64,000 nt of DNA. Origin: Petunia secreta (Eukaryota > Streptophyta > Magnoliopsida > Solanales > Solanaceae). The notes below the pieces were generated by a model. That model had not been told where the DNA came from, did not search any database, and worked only from the letters and a program-made list of their open reading frames with translations. The stretch is from the NCBI GenBank assembly GCA_029990175.1, contig JARKIP010000005.1:52875001-52939000 (forward strand), read 5' to 3'. The position numbers were made by a program, and so were the translations under genes. Positions 20,248 through 30,473 of the stretch are shown in pieces. Each line of letters starts with the position of its first letter. Position 1 is the stretch's first letter.

Positions 20248-23200
20248 TGTCGAGTAAGGGGAAATGTGTGTTCGATGATCATTGATTCCGGTAGTTGTGC
20301 CAATGTAGTGAGCCAAACTTTGGTTTCACAAATGGGATTACCTACGATGAAGCATCCCCACCCTTACAAGTTACAATGGCTGAATGAGTGTGGAGAATTG
20401 AGAGTTGTCAAACAAGTGTGGATCAAGTTCAAAATCGGAGAGTATCAAGATGAAATGATATTCGATGTGGTTTCGATGCAAGCTTGTCATTTGCTATTGG
20501 GTCGACCATGGCAGTATGACCGAACAGCTGTTCACAATGGCAGGTCCAACACTTACACTGTGAAGCTCGATGGGAAGAGTTTCGTACTCAAACCCTTGTC
20601 TCCAAAACAAGTCACCGAGGACTATAAACGAATGAAAGAATTGAAAGAAGCGGCCAAAGCTAAGCTTCCGATAGGAGCAAAATTGGGGCCCGAAGAGACA
20701 AACTCACCGCCCGAAGTGAAAGGAATTTGTGCAATCATGCAACCCGGTGAGATCTTACGAGGCAACGACCACGGTCAGATGATGATTTGTCTCGTGCACA
20801 AGGGTATCTTTCTAAACTCTAATGATGATTTTTCTAATGATAACCCTTTGCCTTTGTTTGTTCGTAAAGTTTTGCAGGACTTCGAGGACATGTTTCCCGA
20901 GGAAATGCCAGGTGGATTACCTCCGTTGAGAGGAATCGAGCACCAAATTGACTTCGTGCCAGGGTCTCAAATCCCTAACAAACCTGCATACCGGTGTAAT
21001 CCCGAAGACACCAAAGAGCTCCAACGGCAGGTTGATGAATTGCTGAACAAGGGCCTCGTTCGTGAGAGCTTGAGTCCTTGCGCCGTTCCAGTTATCCTTG
21101 TCCCGAAGAAGGATGGAACATGGCGAATGTGTGTTGACTGTCGAGCAGTCAACAAAATAACGGTAAAGTATCGTCATCCTATCCCTCGATTAGATGACAT
21201 GCTAGATGAGTTAAGTGGTTCTTCATGCTTTACGAAGATAGACCTCAGGTCCGGTTACCACCAGATCCGAATGAAACCCGGAGACGAGTGGAAAACCGCA
21301 TTTAAGACCAAGTTCGGTCTCTATGAATGGTTGGTGATGCCTTTTCGCTTATCCAATGCACCGAGCACATTCATGCGAATGATGAACCATGTGCTCGAAT
21401 CGTTCATAAATAAGTTTGTTGTCGTTTATTTCGATGACATACTTGTTTATAGCAGAACCGTGGATGAACATGTCGAACACCTAAGGCAAGTGCTCGAAAA
21501 GCTTCGAGAAGAGAAGTTGTATGCCAACTTCAAGAAATGCTCCTTTGGTGTCGATCGTGTAGTCTTTCTTGGATTTGTTGTCAGTGCTAATGGTGTCGAA
21601 GTCGACGAATCAAAAGTCGAAGCCATCAAAGATTGGCCAACTCCAACCTCGGTATCACAAGTTCGTAGCTTCCATGGCTTAGCTAGCTTTTACCGAAGGT
21701 TTGTTCGTGACTTTAGCACTGTGGCAGCTCCTTTAACCGAGCTGGTTAAGAAAGACAATCCATTTGTGTGTGGAGAGTCCCAAGAAAGGGCTTTCCAAGA
21801 GTTGAAACGGAGGCTTTGTTCTGCCCCGTTGTTGCAACTCCCTGACTTCGGCAAAGCATTCGAAGTCGAGTGTGATGCGTCTGGAGTTGGGATCGGAGGA
21901 GTGCTGATGCAAGATTCGAAGCCGATCGCTTACTTTAGCGAAAAGCTTAAGGGTGCAACCTTGAACTACTCTACGTACGACAAGGAATTGTATGCCCTCG
22001 TTCGAGCACTCGCCCATTGGCAACATTATTTGTGGCCTCGAGAATTTGTGATCAAGAGTGATCACGAGTCTTTGAAACATCTTCGAGGTCAGGAGAAATT
22101 GAATCGAAGACATGCCAAGTGGGTTGAATTTATTGAAAGCTTTCCCTATGTAATTCATTACAAAAAGGGAAAAGATAATGTTGTGGTCGATGCGCTATCA
22201 AGGAAATTTTCCTTAGCAACCACTCTCGCCTCTAGGCTCATGGGATTCGAAAGCATCAAGTCGATGTACGATGACGATCCCAAGCTGAAATGTGTTCGAG
22301 ACGCAATCTTGAGTGGCCGAAAGGTTGAGAGATATCAGTGGCATGATGTCTACCTCTTCAAAAATGGGAGGGTTTGTGTGCCAGTGTCATCATGGAGAGA
22401 GCTCTTGGTTCGAGAAGCTCACTCAGGTGGACTGATGGGGCACTTCGGTGTCGATAAAACTCTTGGTATCTTGACCGAGCAGTTCCATTGGCCCAAAATG
22501 CGACGAGATGTGGAAAAGTTTTGCAACGCTTGTCTCGTTTGCAAGAAAGCAAAATCGAAGTCCAACCCTCATGGTTTGTACACCCCGTTGCCTGTGCCTG
22601 ATCGACCTTGGGTTGATATATCCATGGACTTTACCGAGGTCGGGGGGAGGACATGATAGCATCTTTGTTGTGGTTGACCGTTTTTCAAAAATGGCTCACT
22701 TTATTCCTTGCAAAAAGTGTGATGATGCACAGCATGTAGCTACATTGTTTGTTTCTAACGTGTTAAAATTGCATGGTGTACCTCGTACTATTGTGAGTGA
22801 TCGAGACTCGAAGTTCTTGAGTCATTTTTGGAAATGTTTGTGGGGTGCCCTCGGCACCAAGCTACTATTCTCGACGTCTCACCATCCTCAGACTGATGGA
22901 CAGACCGAGGTAGTTAACTGAACCTTGGGATCGTTGCTTCGGGCAATGACCAAAGGGAAGGTTGGAAACTGGGCTGATCGTTTGCCCATGATGGAGTTCG
23001 CATACAATCGAACGGTGCATAGAATGATCAACATGACCCCGTTTGAATGTGTGTATGGCTTTAATCCTTTGATTCCACTTGATTTAACCCCATTGCCTCG
23101 AGATTCTGTTCTTGATTTTGAAGGTACTCGACGAGCAGCTGCCTTGATCGAATTACATGCAAAGGTGAAGAAGAACCTCGAGGAGGCCTATGCAAAGGTT

Positions 23201-23740
23201 GCCTTAAAGAAAAACAAGGGGCGTAAAAAGTTGGAATTGAAGAAGGGAGATTGGGTTTGGGTTCACTTCCGAAAGGAACGCTTCCCGAACCAAAGGAAAG
23301 GAAAGTTGGCTCCTCGAGGGGATGGTCCATTTCAAGTGTTGACCAAGATCAACAACAATGCTTATGTGATCGACCTCCCTGGTGAGTATAACGTGTCCAA
23401 CACCTTTAATGTTGCTGACTTAGTTCCTTGTGTTGTAGGTCCAACTTCAGAGGACGAGGAGGGCTTGATTTCGAGGATGAAATCTTCTCAAGAAAGGGAG
23501 GATGATGCAGCTCGACCACGCGCTGATCAAGTGATCGATCCACCGAGGAGACCGATGACAAGAAGCCAAGCCAAGCTGCTGCACAATGTGCATGTTCACT
23601 TAGCCTGGCCGAAGGAAAACAATTGCTCCGAAGCTGAGTGGCCGAGCTCAAGAATCGAAGGCATTATCTTCAGATTTGAGCCCGAAGGCAAAGTGACCGA
23701 GGACAATGAGCTCGAGGACAATGAGCTCGAAGACAATTGA
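20248..23740 (+). pseudogene. pol: Element E Pol: protease, RT, RNase H, integrase, with frame-breaking defects
   Basis: The frame continues directly from gag. Protease: MIIDSGSCANVV and HLLLGRPWQYDR. RT: RMCVDCRAVNKITVKYRHP, YFDDILVYS near 21425-21455. RNase H: ECDASGVGIGG and YDKELYALVRAL. Integrase zinc domain: HSGGLMGHFGV to CNACLVC near 22420-22545. Against element C, 11 nt are missing at about 22630, which shifts the frame inside the integrase core next to its first catalytic Asp. The core continues in another frame with VSDRDSKF and TDGQTEVVN, then TGA at 22919-22921 replaces an Arg codon. The C-terminal part has the GPF/Y-type segment GDGPFQVLTKINNNAYVIDL. The last roughly 79 codons lie within the 3' LTR and include RPMTRSQAKLL. 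An RT change gives MPFRLSNAPS instead of the usual MPFGLSNAPS. This copy cannot make a full Pol. Confidence 0.93.
23491..23502 (+). other. Element E polypurine tract
   Basis: AGAAAGGGAGGA directly before the 3' LTR, the primer site for plus-strand DNA synthesis. Confidence 0.85.
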
Positions 23741-24262
23741 GCGTCCGAAGGCAACAAGTGTGTTCGAGCAGACAAACAAGAACCGAAGCCAAGGCTTACC
23801 GATGTCAAAGTCTGTCGAACACAATTTAATTCAGCCCTGCGTGGCTTATTTCCATTGGTCGCCTGTTACCCTTTTACTAGTTTACCCTTAGTATTTCCTA
23901 TATAAACCTTGTTTCCTTTCATTGTAGACATCTAGTTTTTGAACATTGAATTATTAATGAAAGTGCCGAGCACATTTCTTGTCTCCGTCGTGAGCAACCC
24001 CTTGTGAGGGCTTTTATGGACTTGTGGCTTTCGGTTAATTCGATTGAACATTCCTCTTTGATCATTCAGTTTGCAAGAGGCATGTTCTCTTGAGGATTGT
24101 TGCATAGTTTAGGTGATTCTTGTATCCCTTTCGATCGAGCTTTGAGACAGGTTCCTCACTGTTCTTTCGAAAGAAGCAAGTTTTGTCTTGCTTCTATCTT
24201 TTATCTTTCTTGTTTTCTTCCGCGTTTGTGCTTAGCAATTCCTTCGGGTTTGCATTGCACCA
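23503..24262 (+). repeat. Element E 3' LTR (760 bp)
   Basis: It runs from TGATGCAGCTCG to GCATTGCACCA. It encodes the C-terminal end of pol, up to the stop at 23740. A 15-bp tandem duplication (AATGAGCTCGAGGAC) near 23704 is absent from the 5' LTR and keeps the frame. Confidence 0.95.
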
Positions 24263-24267
24263 GAAAG

Positions 24268-24982
24268 CCAAGGTAAAAAAGAATCTTTAGGTGTGCTACA
24301 ATATAAAAAAGTTAATCCTAACTCTTGTACTTCTTTGGGTGAGCTTGATAGAGACTTGAGTATGGTTAATAGCTTTACTTTTTGCAAAATTAATGATTCT
24401 TTATCTTGTATTGGTAATAGTCAAAGTGAAAGTTGTGAGCATGCACTAGTTGGGCACACTTGTGAAAAGATAATGTGTTATAATAGCCCACCTTTGTTTG
24501 AAAAATATGCCAATGAGTTGTTTGATCTTGAGATGATAGAATTTGATAGCACTCTTGATTGTGGTGGTGGTTTGTGTCAATGTTTTAAACTATTTGAAAA
24601 TCCATTGTTTGTTTAAAATGAGCAAGATGAAGTGTTGGAAAGTGATTTTAGTGTTAGCAATCCATTGTTTGCTCAATATGATTCTTGTGACTTGCTTGAG
24701 AGTGATAATTGCGTGGGTGTTAGCAAGCTAACTTCTAAGATGTTTGTTGAAAGCTTGTCCAATGTTTGGAAGTCCTCCAAAGGTGAAGATTGCTCGTTAA
24801 AGAAGGAGGGAGGCACTAGTGATTTTAGTGGTAAAGTAATAGATGCTAGTTTTAGTGTCAATTTCTTTACTTTCTCTATTCCTAGTCGTGAGCATACATT
24901 TAAAGTGGATTTTTCTAGAGCCTCCAATGTTAAGAGTGACAATTTGTCAATGGAGGCTTGGCATGAGTTGAATGAGTCTTAA
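24268..24982 (+). pseudogene. Element D ORF, 3' part, beyond insertion E
   Basis: Joining the target-duplication edges shows that the spacer continues in the same frame here (QGKKESLGVL, SCTSLGELDRDLSMVNSF). One TAA stop occurs near 24614-24616 after FENPLFV. The product is Ser/Cys/Leu-rich, ending HELNES at 24982, with no domain I recognise. The position between protease and the polypurine tract is where RT, RNase H and integrase would be in an autonomous element, so this filler replaced them. Confidence 0.65.
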
Positions 24983-25244
24983 AATGAAAATTGTTTTGTA
25001 AGTAAGCTTGCTTATTGTTGCTTATATAGCCAAGTTTTTGATGTTGGGATTGAAAAAATATTTTTTATTACTGATCTTGATACTTGGTTATATCATAAGA
25101 GTGTGCACTTTGAGCATGAGTATACGAGTCTTATTCCATTCTCTTTATTGTGTAGTACTTGGAAAGTTATTGAGTTGGTACTCATTCGCATCATGGTTTT
25201 GCAAGGTACAAATTTGTGGACGAATTCTGTTAAAAAAGGAGGGA
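24983..25244 (+). other. Element D 3' end: pol C-terminus-like remnant and polypurine tract
   Basis: The segment reads RIMVLQGTNLWTNSVKKGGN just before the 3' LTR, resembling the usual tail of plant gypsy polyproteins. The polypurine tract AAAAAAGGAGGGAA is at 25231-25244. Confidence 0.6.
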
Positions 25245-25372
25245 ATGATGCGATCCAGATGAGTACTCGAAGCCATGAAGGATTCACGCTCGACATCCGG
25301 AGCATGGAATGCTTCAAAAGGGCTTGGAAGCTAAAAATCAAGCCAAGGGACTTGCCAAACAAGCAAATAAGA
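25245..25372 (+). repeat. Element D 3' LTR, first part
   Basis: It starts TGATGCGATCCAGATGAG and aligns to the start of the 5' LTR. Element A interrupts it; the TAAGA target is at 25368-25372. Confidence 0.92.
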
Positions 25373-25947
25373 TGAAACGACCTTAGGTAGTCGTTTCGGG
25401 AATTAGGGCCCCGATTTATATGCCGATAATTTTAAAATTTTCGTAAGGTCCATTAGGACTTGTCTTTAAAATTTGAGATAAATCAGACCTCGTTTGATAC
25501 GTATCGGAAGGAGATTTCAGTTTTTATTGTCGATAAATATTAAAAAGATATTTTCGAGCTCGATTTTGGAGAATGAACTCCGATTCGAAATCCGAAAGTG
25601 CTGTTAGGTTCGTATGATTATTTGTGACTTTTGTGAACTTTCGAAAGTGAATTTCGAGGTTGTTCGGCCAGTTTCCTCTAAAATGCCCAAAGTTAAATAA
25701 TTTGACTTTTTTCCATTTAATTTGCATATCGAATTTCGGGAGTCCGATTTGAGATCCGTCTTAGCAAGTATGTTACATATATTTTGTATAACTGGTATGG
25801 AAAAGTTTGAATTATTTCGAGTATCATAGGGTACCGTTTTAATTTTCGAAAAGAAAAGAAATTATAAAAGAAAATAAAAGAAATGAAACAAAAAAAAAAT
25901 GAAAAAGGAAAAGACAAAAGAATATGGCGATGGCTGATTCATTAGCT

Positions 25948-25955
25948 TATAAAAG
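25948..25955 (+). promoter_or_regulatory. Candidate TATA box in the A 5' LTR
   Basis: TATAAAAG in GCTTATAAAAGCTAAG. The A 3' LTR keeps it, and LTR G has a comparable ATATAAAAG on its own sense strand. Confidence 0.4.
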
Positions 25956-26809
25956 CTAAGAAAGGAACGGATCAACAACGAGATATAGAGAACCAAAACA
26001 GAAAACGAAGAAGTACACGGAGAAGGAAAAAAATGCCAGAAAATACGAAAAGAGCCGGAGAAAAATAGTATTTTCACCCCAAAATATTCAGGTAATGATT
26101 TTAATGCATTATTTAAGTTTATTATGTGTGTTTGAATATATTTTAACGGTAAAACTTGGAATATTAGACATCGTTATAATAAGTTCAACTGATAGTTTAA
26201 AGGGTCAATTGGACCCCGATGGTGGAATTGATTATATATTCGTACTGAGTGAGTCATGGGCAACATATATATGTAGTTTATTTAGGGTTTGGTTATGTGA
26301 CCTTAAACCCTGTACATAGGTCTGGCCTGCGTATTGTGTATGCGAATAGGGTATCAGGTTCCTAACCGGATTACCCTACGATGTGGGGAATGAAGACTTT
26401 AGCCTTATTTGATATAGTTTTCTGCTTATTGAACACAGTGGGATCGTTTGGTAATGAATCCAAAAGGATAAAGTGGTGTTTGGGTAACAGTGTTAACTTT
26501 GGAACGAGGTAAGTTTTTATATCTATTTCTTTGGAGGCACCTGGCCTCGTGGATTTTTTACCACGTGTTCTTTATGTGTGTAGCTACCGATACGCGTACT
26601 GATTACGCCTTAGCTTCTGATTTATATTGTATATTATGTGTTATATCTGCTTGTTGGTATTGCATTAAGGATCTGAGCATTGTACTCTGGCTGTGAGTTG
26701 ACATATACTTCCCGGCAGTCGATGAGAGTCTCTCGCCGGTGAAGGGTTATTATTGCATCATACTATATTTGTATGTATTATGTTTTTTGGTTATGCATTG
26801 CACATATTG

Positions 26810-27336
26810 AGGGGTAGGAGGATTCCGCCTCAGGAACAGGAGAATTCCGCTATATTGCATCATATTGAGGGTAGGAGGATTCCGCCCTATGACCAGGAGG
26901 ATTCCGCTCCATTGCATTATATTGAGGGTAGGAGGATTCCGCCCTAGGAGCAGGAGGATTCCACTCAATTGCATCATATTGAGGGTATGAGGATTCTACC
27001 CCAGGAGCAGGAGGATTTTTCTCCATTGCATCATATTGAGGGTAGGAGGATTCTACACTAGGAGCAGGAGGATTCCGCCCTTGGAGCAGGAGCATTGCGC
27101 TCCATTGCATCCTATTGAGGGTAGGAGGATTCCGCCCTAGGAGCAGGAGGATTCCGCTCCATTGCATCATATTGAGGGTAGGAGGATTCCGCCCTAGGAG
27201 CAGGAAGATTCTGCTCCATTGCATTATATTGAGGGTAGGAGGATTCCGCCCTAAGGGTAGGAGGATTCCGCTCCATTACATCATACCGAGGGCAGGAGGA
27301 TTCCGCCCTAGGAGTAGGAGGATTCCGCTCCATTCA
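26810..27336. repeat. 57-bp minisatellite in the A 5' LTR
   Basis: About nine units, each with two GGAGGATTCCGC half-units joined by CTAGGAGCA and TCCATTGCATCATATTGA. Some units are partial or changed. Confidence 0.9.
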
Positions 27337-28080
27337 TTTGGCACATGTGACCCTTTGCTTCAAATTTCATTTCATTTCATCTCATTTCATTTCATTTCAT
27401 ACCATTGTGTAGACTTGTGGTACATAACTATTGTTCTACTTATATGTGCATTGCTTATTTGTTGATATGTTTCTGGCTCGTATTTTTGGTTGAGTTTATG
27501 GTTTCATACATGTTTTCGGTTATTATCTGGCTCTGCCTTTTTATAATTTAAATAAGAGGAATTTGGTTTATCTGTTTCTTCTCCCTGGCTAGCTATCCTA
27601 TTCTTTGAGGTAGCTAGTCTGCCCCCATTTATTGAGTCCTTTGGACTCACCCCTGCTTGTTGTTTGTTTCTTGTCTATCTATTTCGTTTCGGCAGGTTCG
27701 CTCCAGGATTAAGTTCGCCACGTTGTGAAGGAGCTAAGACGACTTCAGCTGTCAGGGTGAGCCAGCTTTTATTCCGGATGGCAACCAATTTATTGTTTAT
27801 TATTTCAGTTGCATTTTGCTCCCTTCAGGAGGTATTTGTCTTCTTTTGTACTCTTAGATATCTAGTCTGGATAGCCCTAACCTAGTATGTTGGGTAGTCA
27901 TTTGTAATTTCTTTTGTACAGCTTAGCGGTATTAGTATGTCTGTATTTTTTTTAAAGTCTTGTCCTTATTTATGAATTGTTATATTTATTTTCCTAATTT
28001 AATTGGTAAGGGTTCGCCCGACGGGTCTAGTGGTAGATGTCGGGTGCCCGCACGGCCTAGCCGGATTCCGGGTCGTGTCA

Positions 28081-29967
28081 GTTGGTATCAGAGCCTAGTT
28101 TAGAGTCTATCCAAACTAAGACAGTGTCTTGTAGAGTCTCGCTGATGGGTACGTAGACGTCCATACTTATCTACGAGAGGCTATGATGGTATTTAGGAAG
28201 TTTCGCTTCTTTCTTTTCTAATCGTGTGTTGGTCCGGGATGCAAAAATATTTTCATTAATTCTTTTGTGGTAATGGTGAAACCTTGTGCGACAAATCGGC
28301 AAAGCGTTAGAATTCACGACGAAGCAGTCTAGCCTGGGGCTAGCATTGACGAAGCCCTGAGAGTTTTTGATCGTGCTGACGATCTAGTTACGGAGGTCCC
28401 AGCTGTACGAGCTCGCGATGGGCAAGGGAGCAGGGCCTTGTGGTTCCCTTGGCTCTCAGCGATGCTTTTACGAGAATCTTGGCGATGCAGATACCGCAAG
28501 AACCTATTATTCGCTAGGCAGCTTATCAGGTTGCTGCAGATGGAGACGTTCGGTCTCAGGGAGCTCCTGTTCTAGTCCCTGATGCTGCCCTAGTAATTTA
28601 TGTTCCAGAAGCAGCATGTGTTGTGCCTCTAGTTATTCTGGCTAGTTAGCTAGCCCGAGTAATGGCTCAGTTCGAGTGTCCGAAGAAGCTGCATTATTCT
28701 ACCTAATTGAACCTTCTGATGTTCTTAGGCCATGCATCAAATAATCTCCGTGTAAGTTTTTTTTGTTAAAATAAAATGATGGCAGCGTATCATTTATGCT
28801 CTTGATTATATTGAGTGGTATGGTGTTGATTATTTTTCTTTCCAGTTTCAGGGTCCAGCCTTGAATTTGTGGGCCGCTCTCTTATTAGCTAGCTTGGTTC
28901 AATTTTTCTTCTAAATTCGCGGAAAAGTTCTTTTCGCACACTGAGCGAGATGAAAAGAGTCGCCAGTTTGAGTGGATTGGATAGGGGTAGCTTGTCAGAT
29001 TTTAGGATACGAGATTAAATTCTATAGATTGGCTGGATATGCATTAGAACTAGTCCATGAACCTTCCTGGAATGTTCAAAGATGACCTTTCTCCTTCCTT
29101 GAGATCCCAGATGACTCGAGAAATTGAGGTTGAGACTTCATTTGATGTTGTTGTTGGTATTGCTCAGAGGTATTAGGTATATCATAAGTTAGAGCGGGAG
29201 AGCAAGAGATCCTTCGGCCCTGGTGGGCACCATGGTACCTTATTTGGAGGTAAACCCACCAGTGGTACCTTATTTGGAGGTAAGCGTTCTGATTATTTTT
29301 GGAGGTCACTTGCCAGGTTATCTCAGCTTTTAGAGCATGATTCGCAGAGTGCGCGAGTAGCTCATTAAAATTAGACTCAGTTTTCTCTTTGTAGCTTTCA
29401 ACAATCTGTCCAGCTTTCATTCTCAACGAAAAGGTGTTATCATTGTCGTGAGTCTGGTTATCCTTTGAGAAGTTTTTCATACTCCGGCAAATAGGCAGTC
29501 GTCCTCTCTCTCGCCATCAGGCACCTGCATAGTCGCAGGGATTTCATATCTCAATCAGCCAGAGAAATGCCACGATTCAGTAAAGGTCGAGAGCGTGGTG
29601 GCAGTTATTCTTCAGAAGGTGATTATCAGGGTAGTGGCTCAGCTCAGCTGCAGAGGCAGTTCTATGAACTACCAGTCTGGCAGGATGATGATTTATCCGA
29701 TGTAGTACACCCATGTATTTCTTCTTCCATTATATGTGAGTAAAATTTGATTCTTCCGATCGGTCTGAACTTCGTTTATCTTACCATGTTTCCATGGCTT
29801 TTTTGGATATTGTTTCTATTAAGAATCAATTGCGGTAGAGGGATGAGCTTCTTGTATGATTTATTCAGGGAATTTGTGCGACCCTACTAGTTTATCTGAT
29901 TTAAATGTGAGAGATTTGAGAGTGAGTGTCGGTATTGTCTGCTTGGCATCTTGTCATCCCACCTTCT
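28081..29967 (+). pseudogene. Element A internal region, first part: primer site and degenerate gag
   Basis: After the primer site, plus-strand gag remnants can be seen in changing frames. Around 29080-29180 lies the segment before the zinc knuckle (SLRSQM, EVETSFDVVVGIAQRY). Near 29435-29465 is a zinc-knuckle trace, CHCRESGYP. A stretch near 29640-29700 is equivalent to the QFYELPVWQD part that precedes protease in Del-type elements. The frame has many stops. Element B interrupts at 29967 after the CTTCT target. Confidence 0.7.
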
Positions 29968-30473
29968 TGAAACGACCTCGGTCAGTCGTTTCAGAAGTTA
30001 GGACTCCTAGCGTGCAGATAATTTTTAAAATATTCGTAAGGTCCATTGAGACTTATCTGTAAAATTTGAGCTAAATCAGACCTCGTTTGGTATGTATTGG
30101 AAGAAGGTTTCAGTTTTTATTGTCGATAAATATTAAAAAGAGATTTTCTAGCTCGGTTTTGGCGAACGAACTCCGATTCGAAATCCGAAAGCGCCATTAG
30201 GTTCGTATGATTATTTGTGACTTTTGTGAACTTTCGAAAGTGAATTGCGAGGTTGTTTGGATAGCACTAAACTTAGTATGTTAGGTAGTCAGCTGTAATT
30301 TCTTTTGTACAACTTAGAGATATCAGTATGTTTGTGGTTTTTTTTCTAAGTATTGTTCTAATTTATGAATTGTTATATTTATTTTCCTAATTTAATTGGT
30401 AAGGGTTCGCCCAACGGGTCTAAGGGAGGATGTCGGGTGCCCGCACGGCCTAACCGGATTCTGTGTCATATCA
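29968..30473 (+). repeat. Element B 5' LTR, internally deleted (506 bp)
   Basis: The first 290 bp match the LTR start and the last 215 bp match the LTR end. About 2 kb between them, including the minisatellite, is missing. The join near 30260 (GTTGTTTGGATAGC) shows only a GG overlap between the two parents. Confidence 0.9.

Larger units (their letters stand above)
16709..24262 (+). mobile_element. Element E: nearly intact Ty3/gypsy (CRM-like) retrotransposon, 7554 bp
   Basis: Two LTRs (16709-17453 and 23503-24262) flank a primer binding site, gag, pol and a polypurine tract. The 5-bp duplication GAAAG lies at 16704-16708 and 24263-24267. By eye the LTRs differ at about eight bases plus a 15-bp tandem duplication in the 3' copy, so this is a young insertion. 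RT features such as VRSFHGLASFYRRF and a pol frame extending into the 3' LTR suggest the CRM chromovirus lineage; that assignment is inference. Element C is a second, older copy. Confidence 0.95.
25373..28080 (+). repeat. Element A 5' LTR (2708 bp)
   Basis: It ends GGGTCGTGTCA directly before the primer binding site TTGGTATCAGAGCC (28082-28095). It holds a candidate TATA box TATAAAAG at 25948-25955, the 57-bp minisatellite at 26810-27336 and an ATTTC microsatellite near 27363-27402. ORFs starting MFLVYLFRFGRF recur at the same place in several copies but show no sign of being a gene. Confidence 0.93.

Noticed and set aside
27664..27885. ORF MFLVYLFRFGRF..., also seen at 7566-7901 (minus) and 48865-49128
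   Set aside because: It recurs because the LTR recurs. The copies end at different frame breaks, and there is no domain or codon conservation to suggest a gene.
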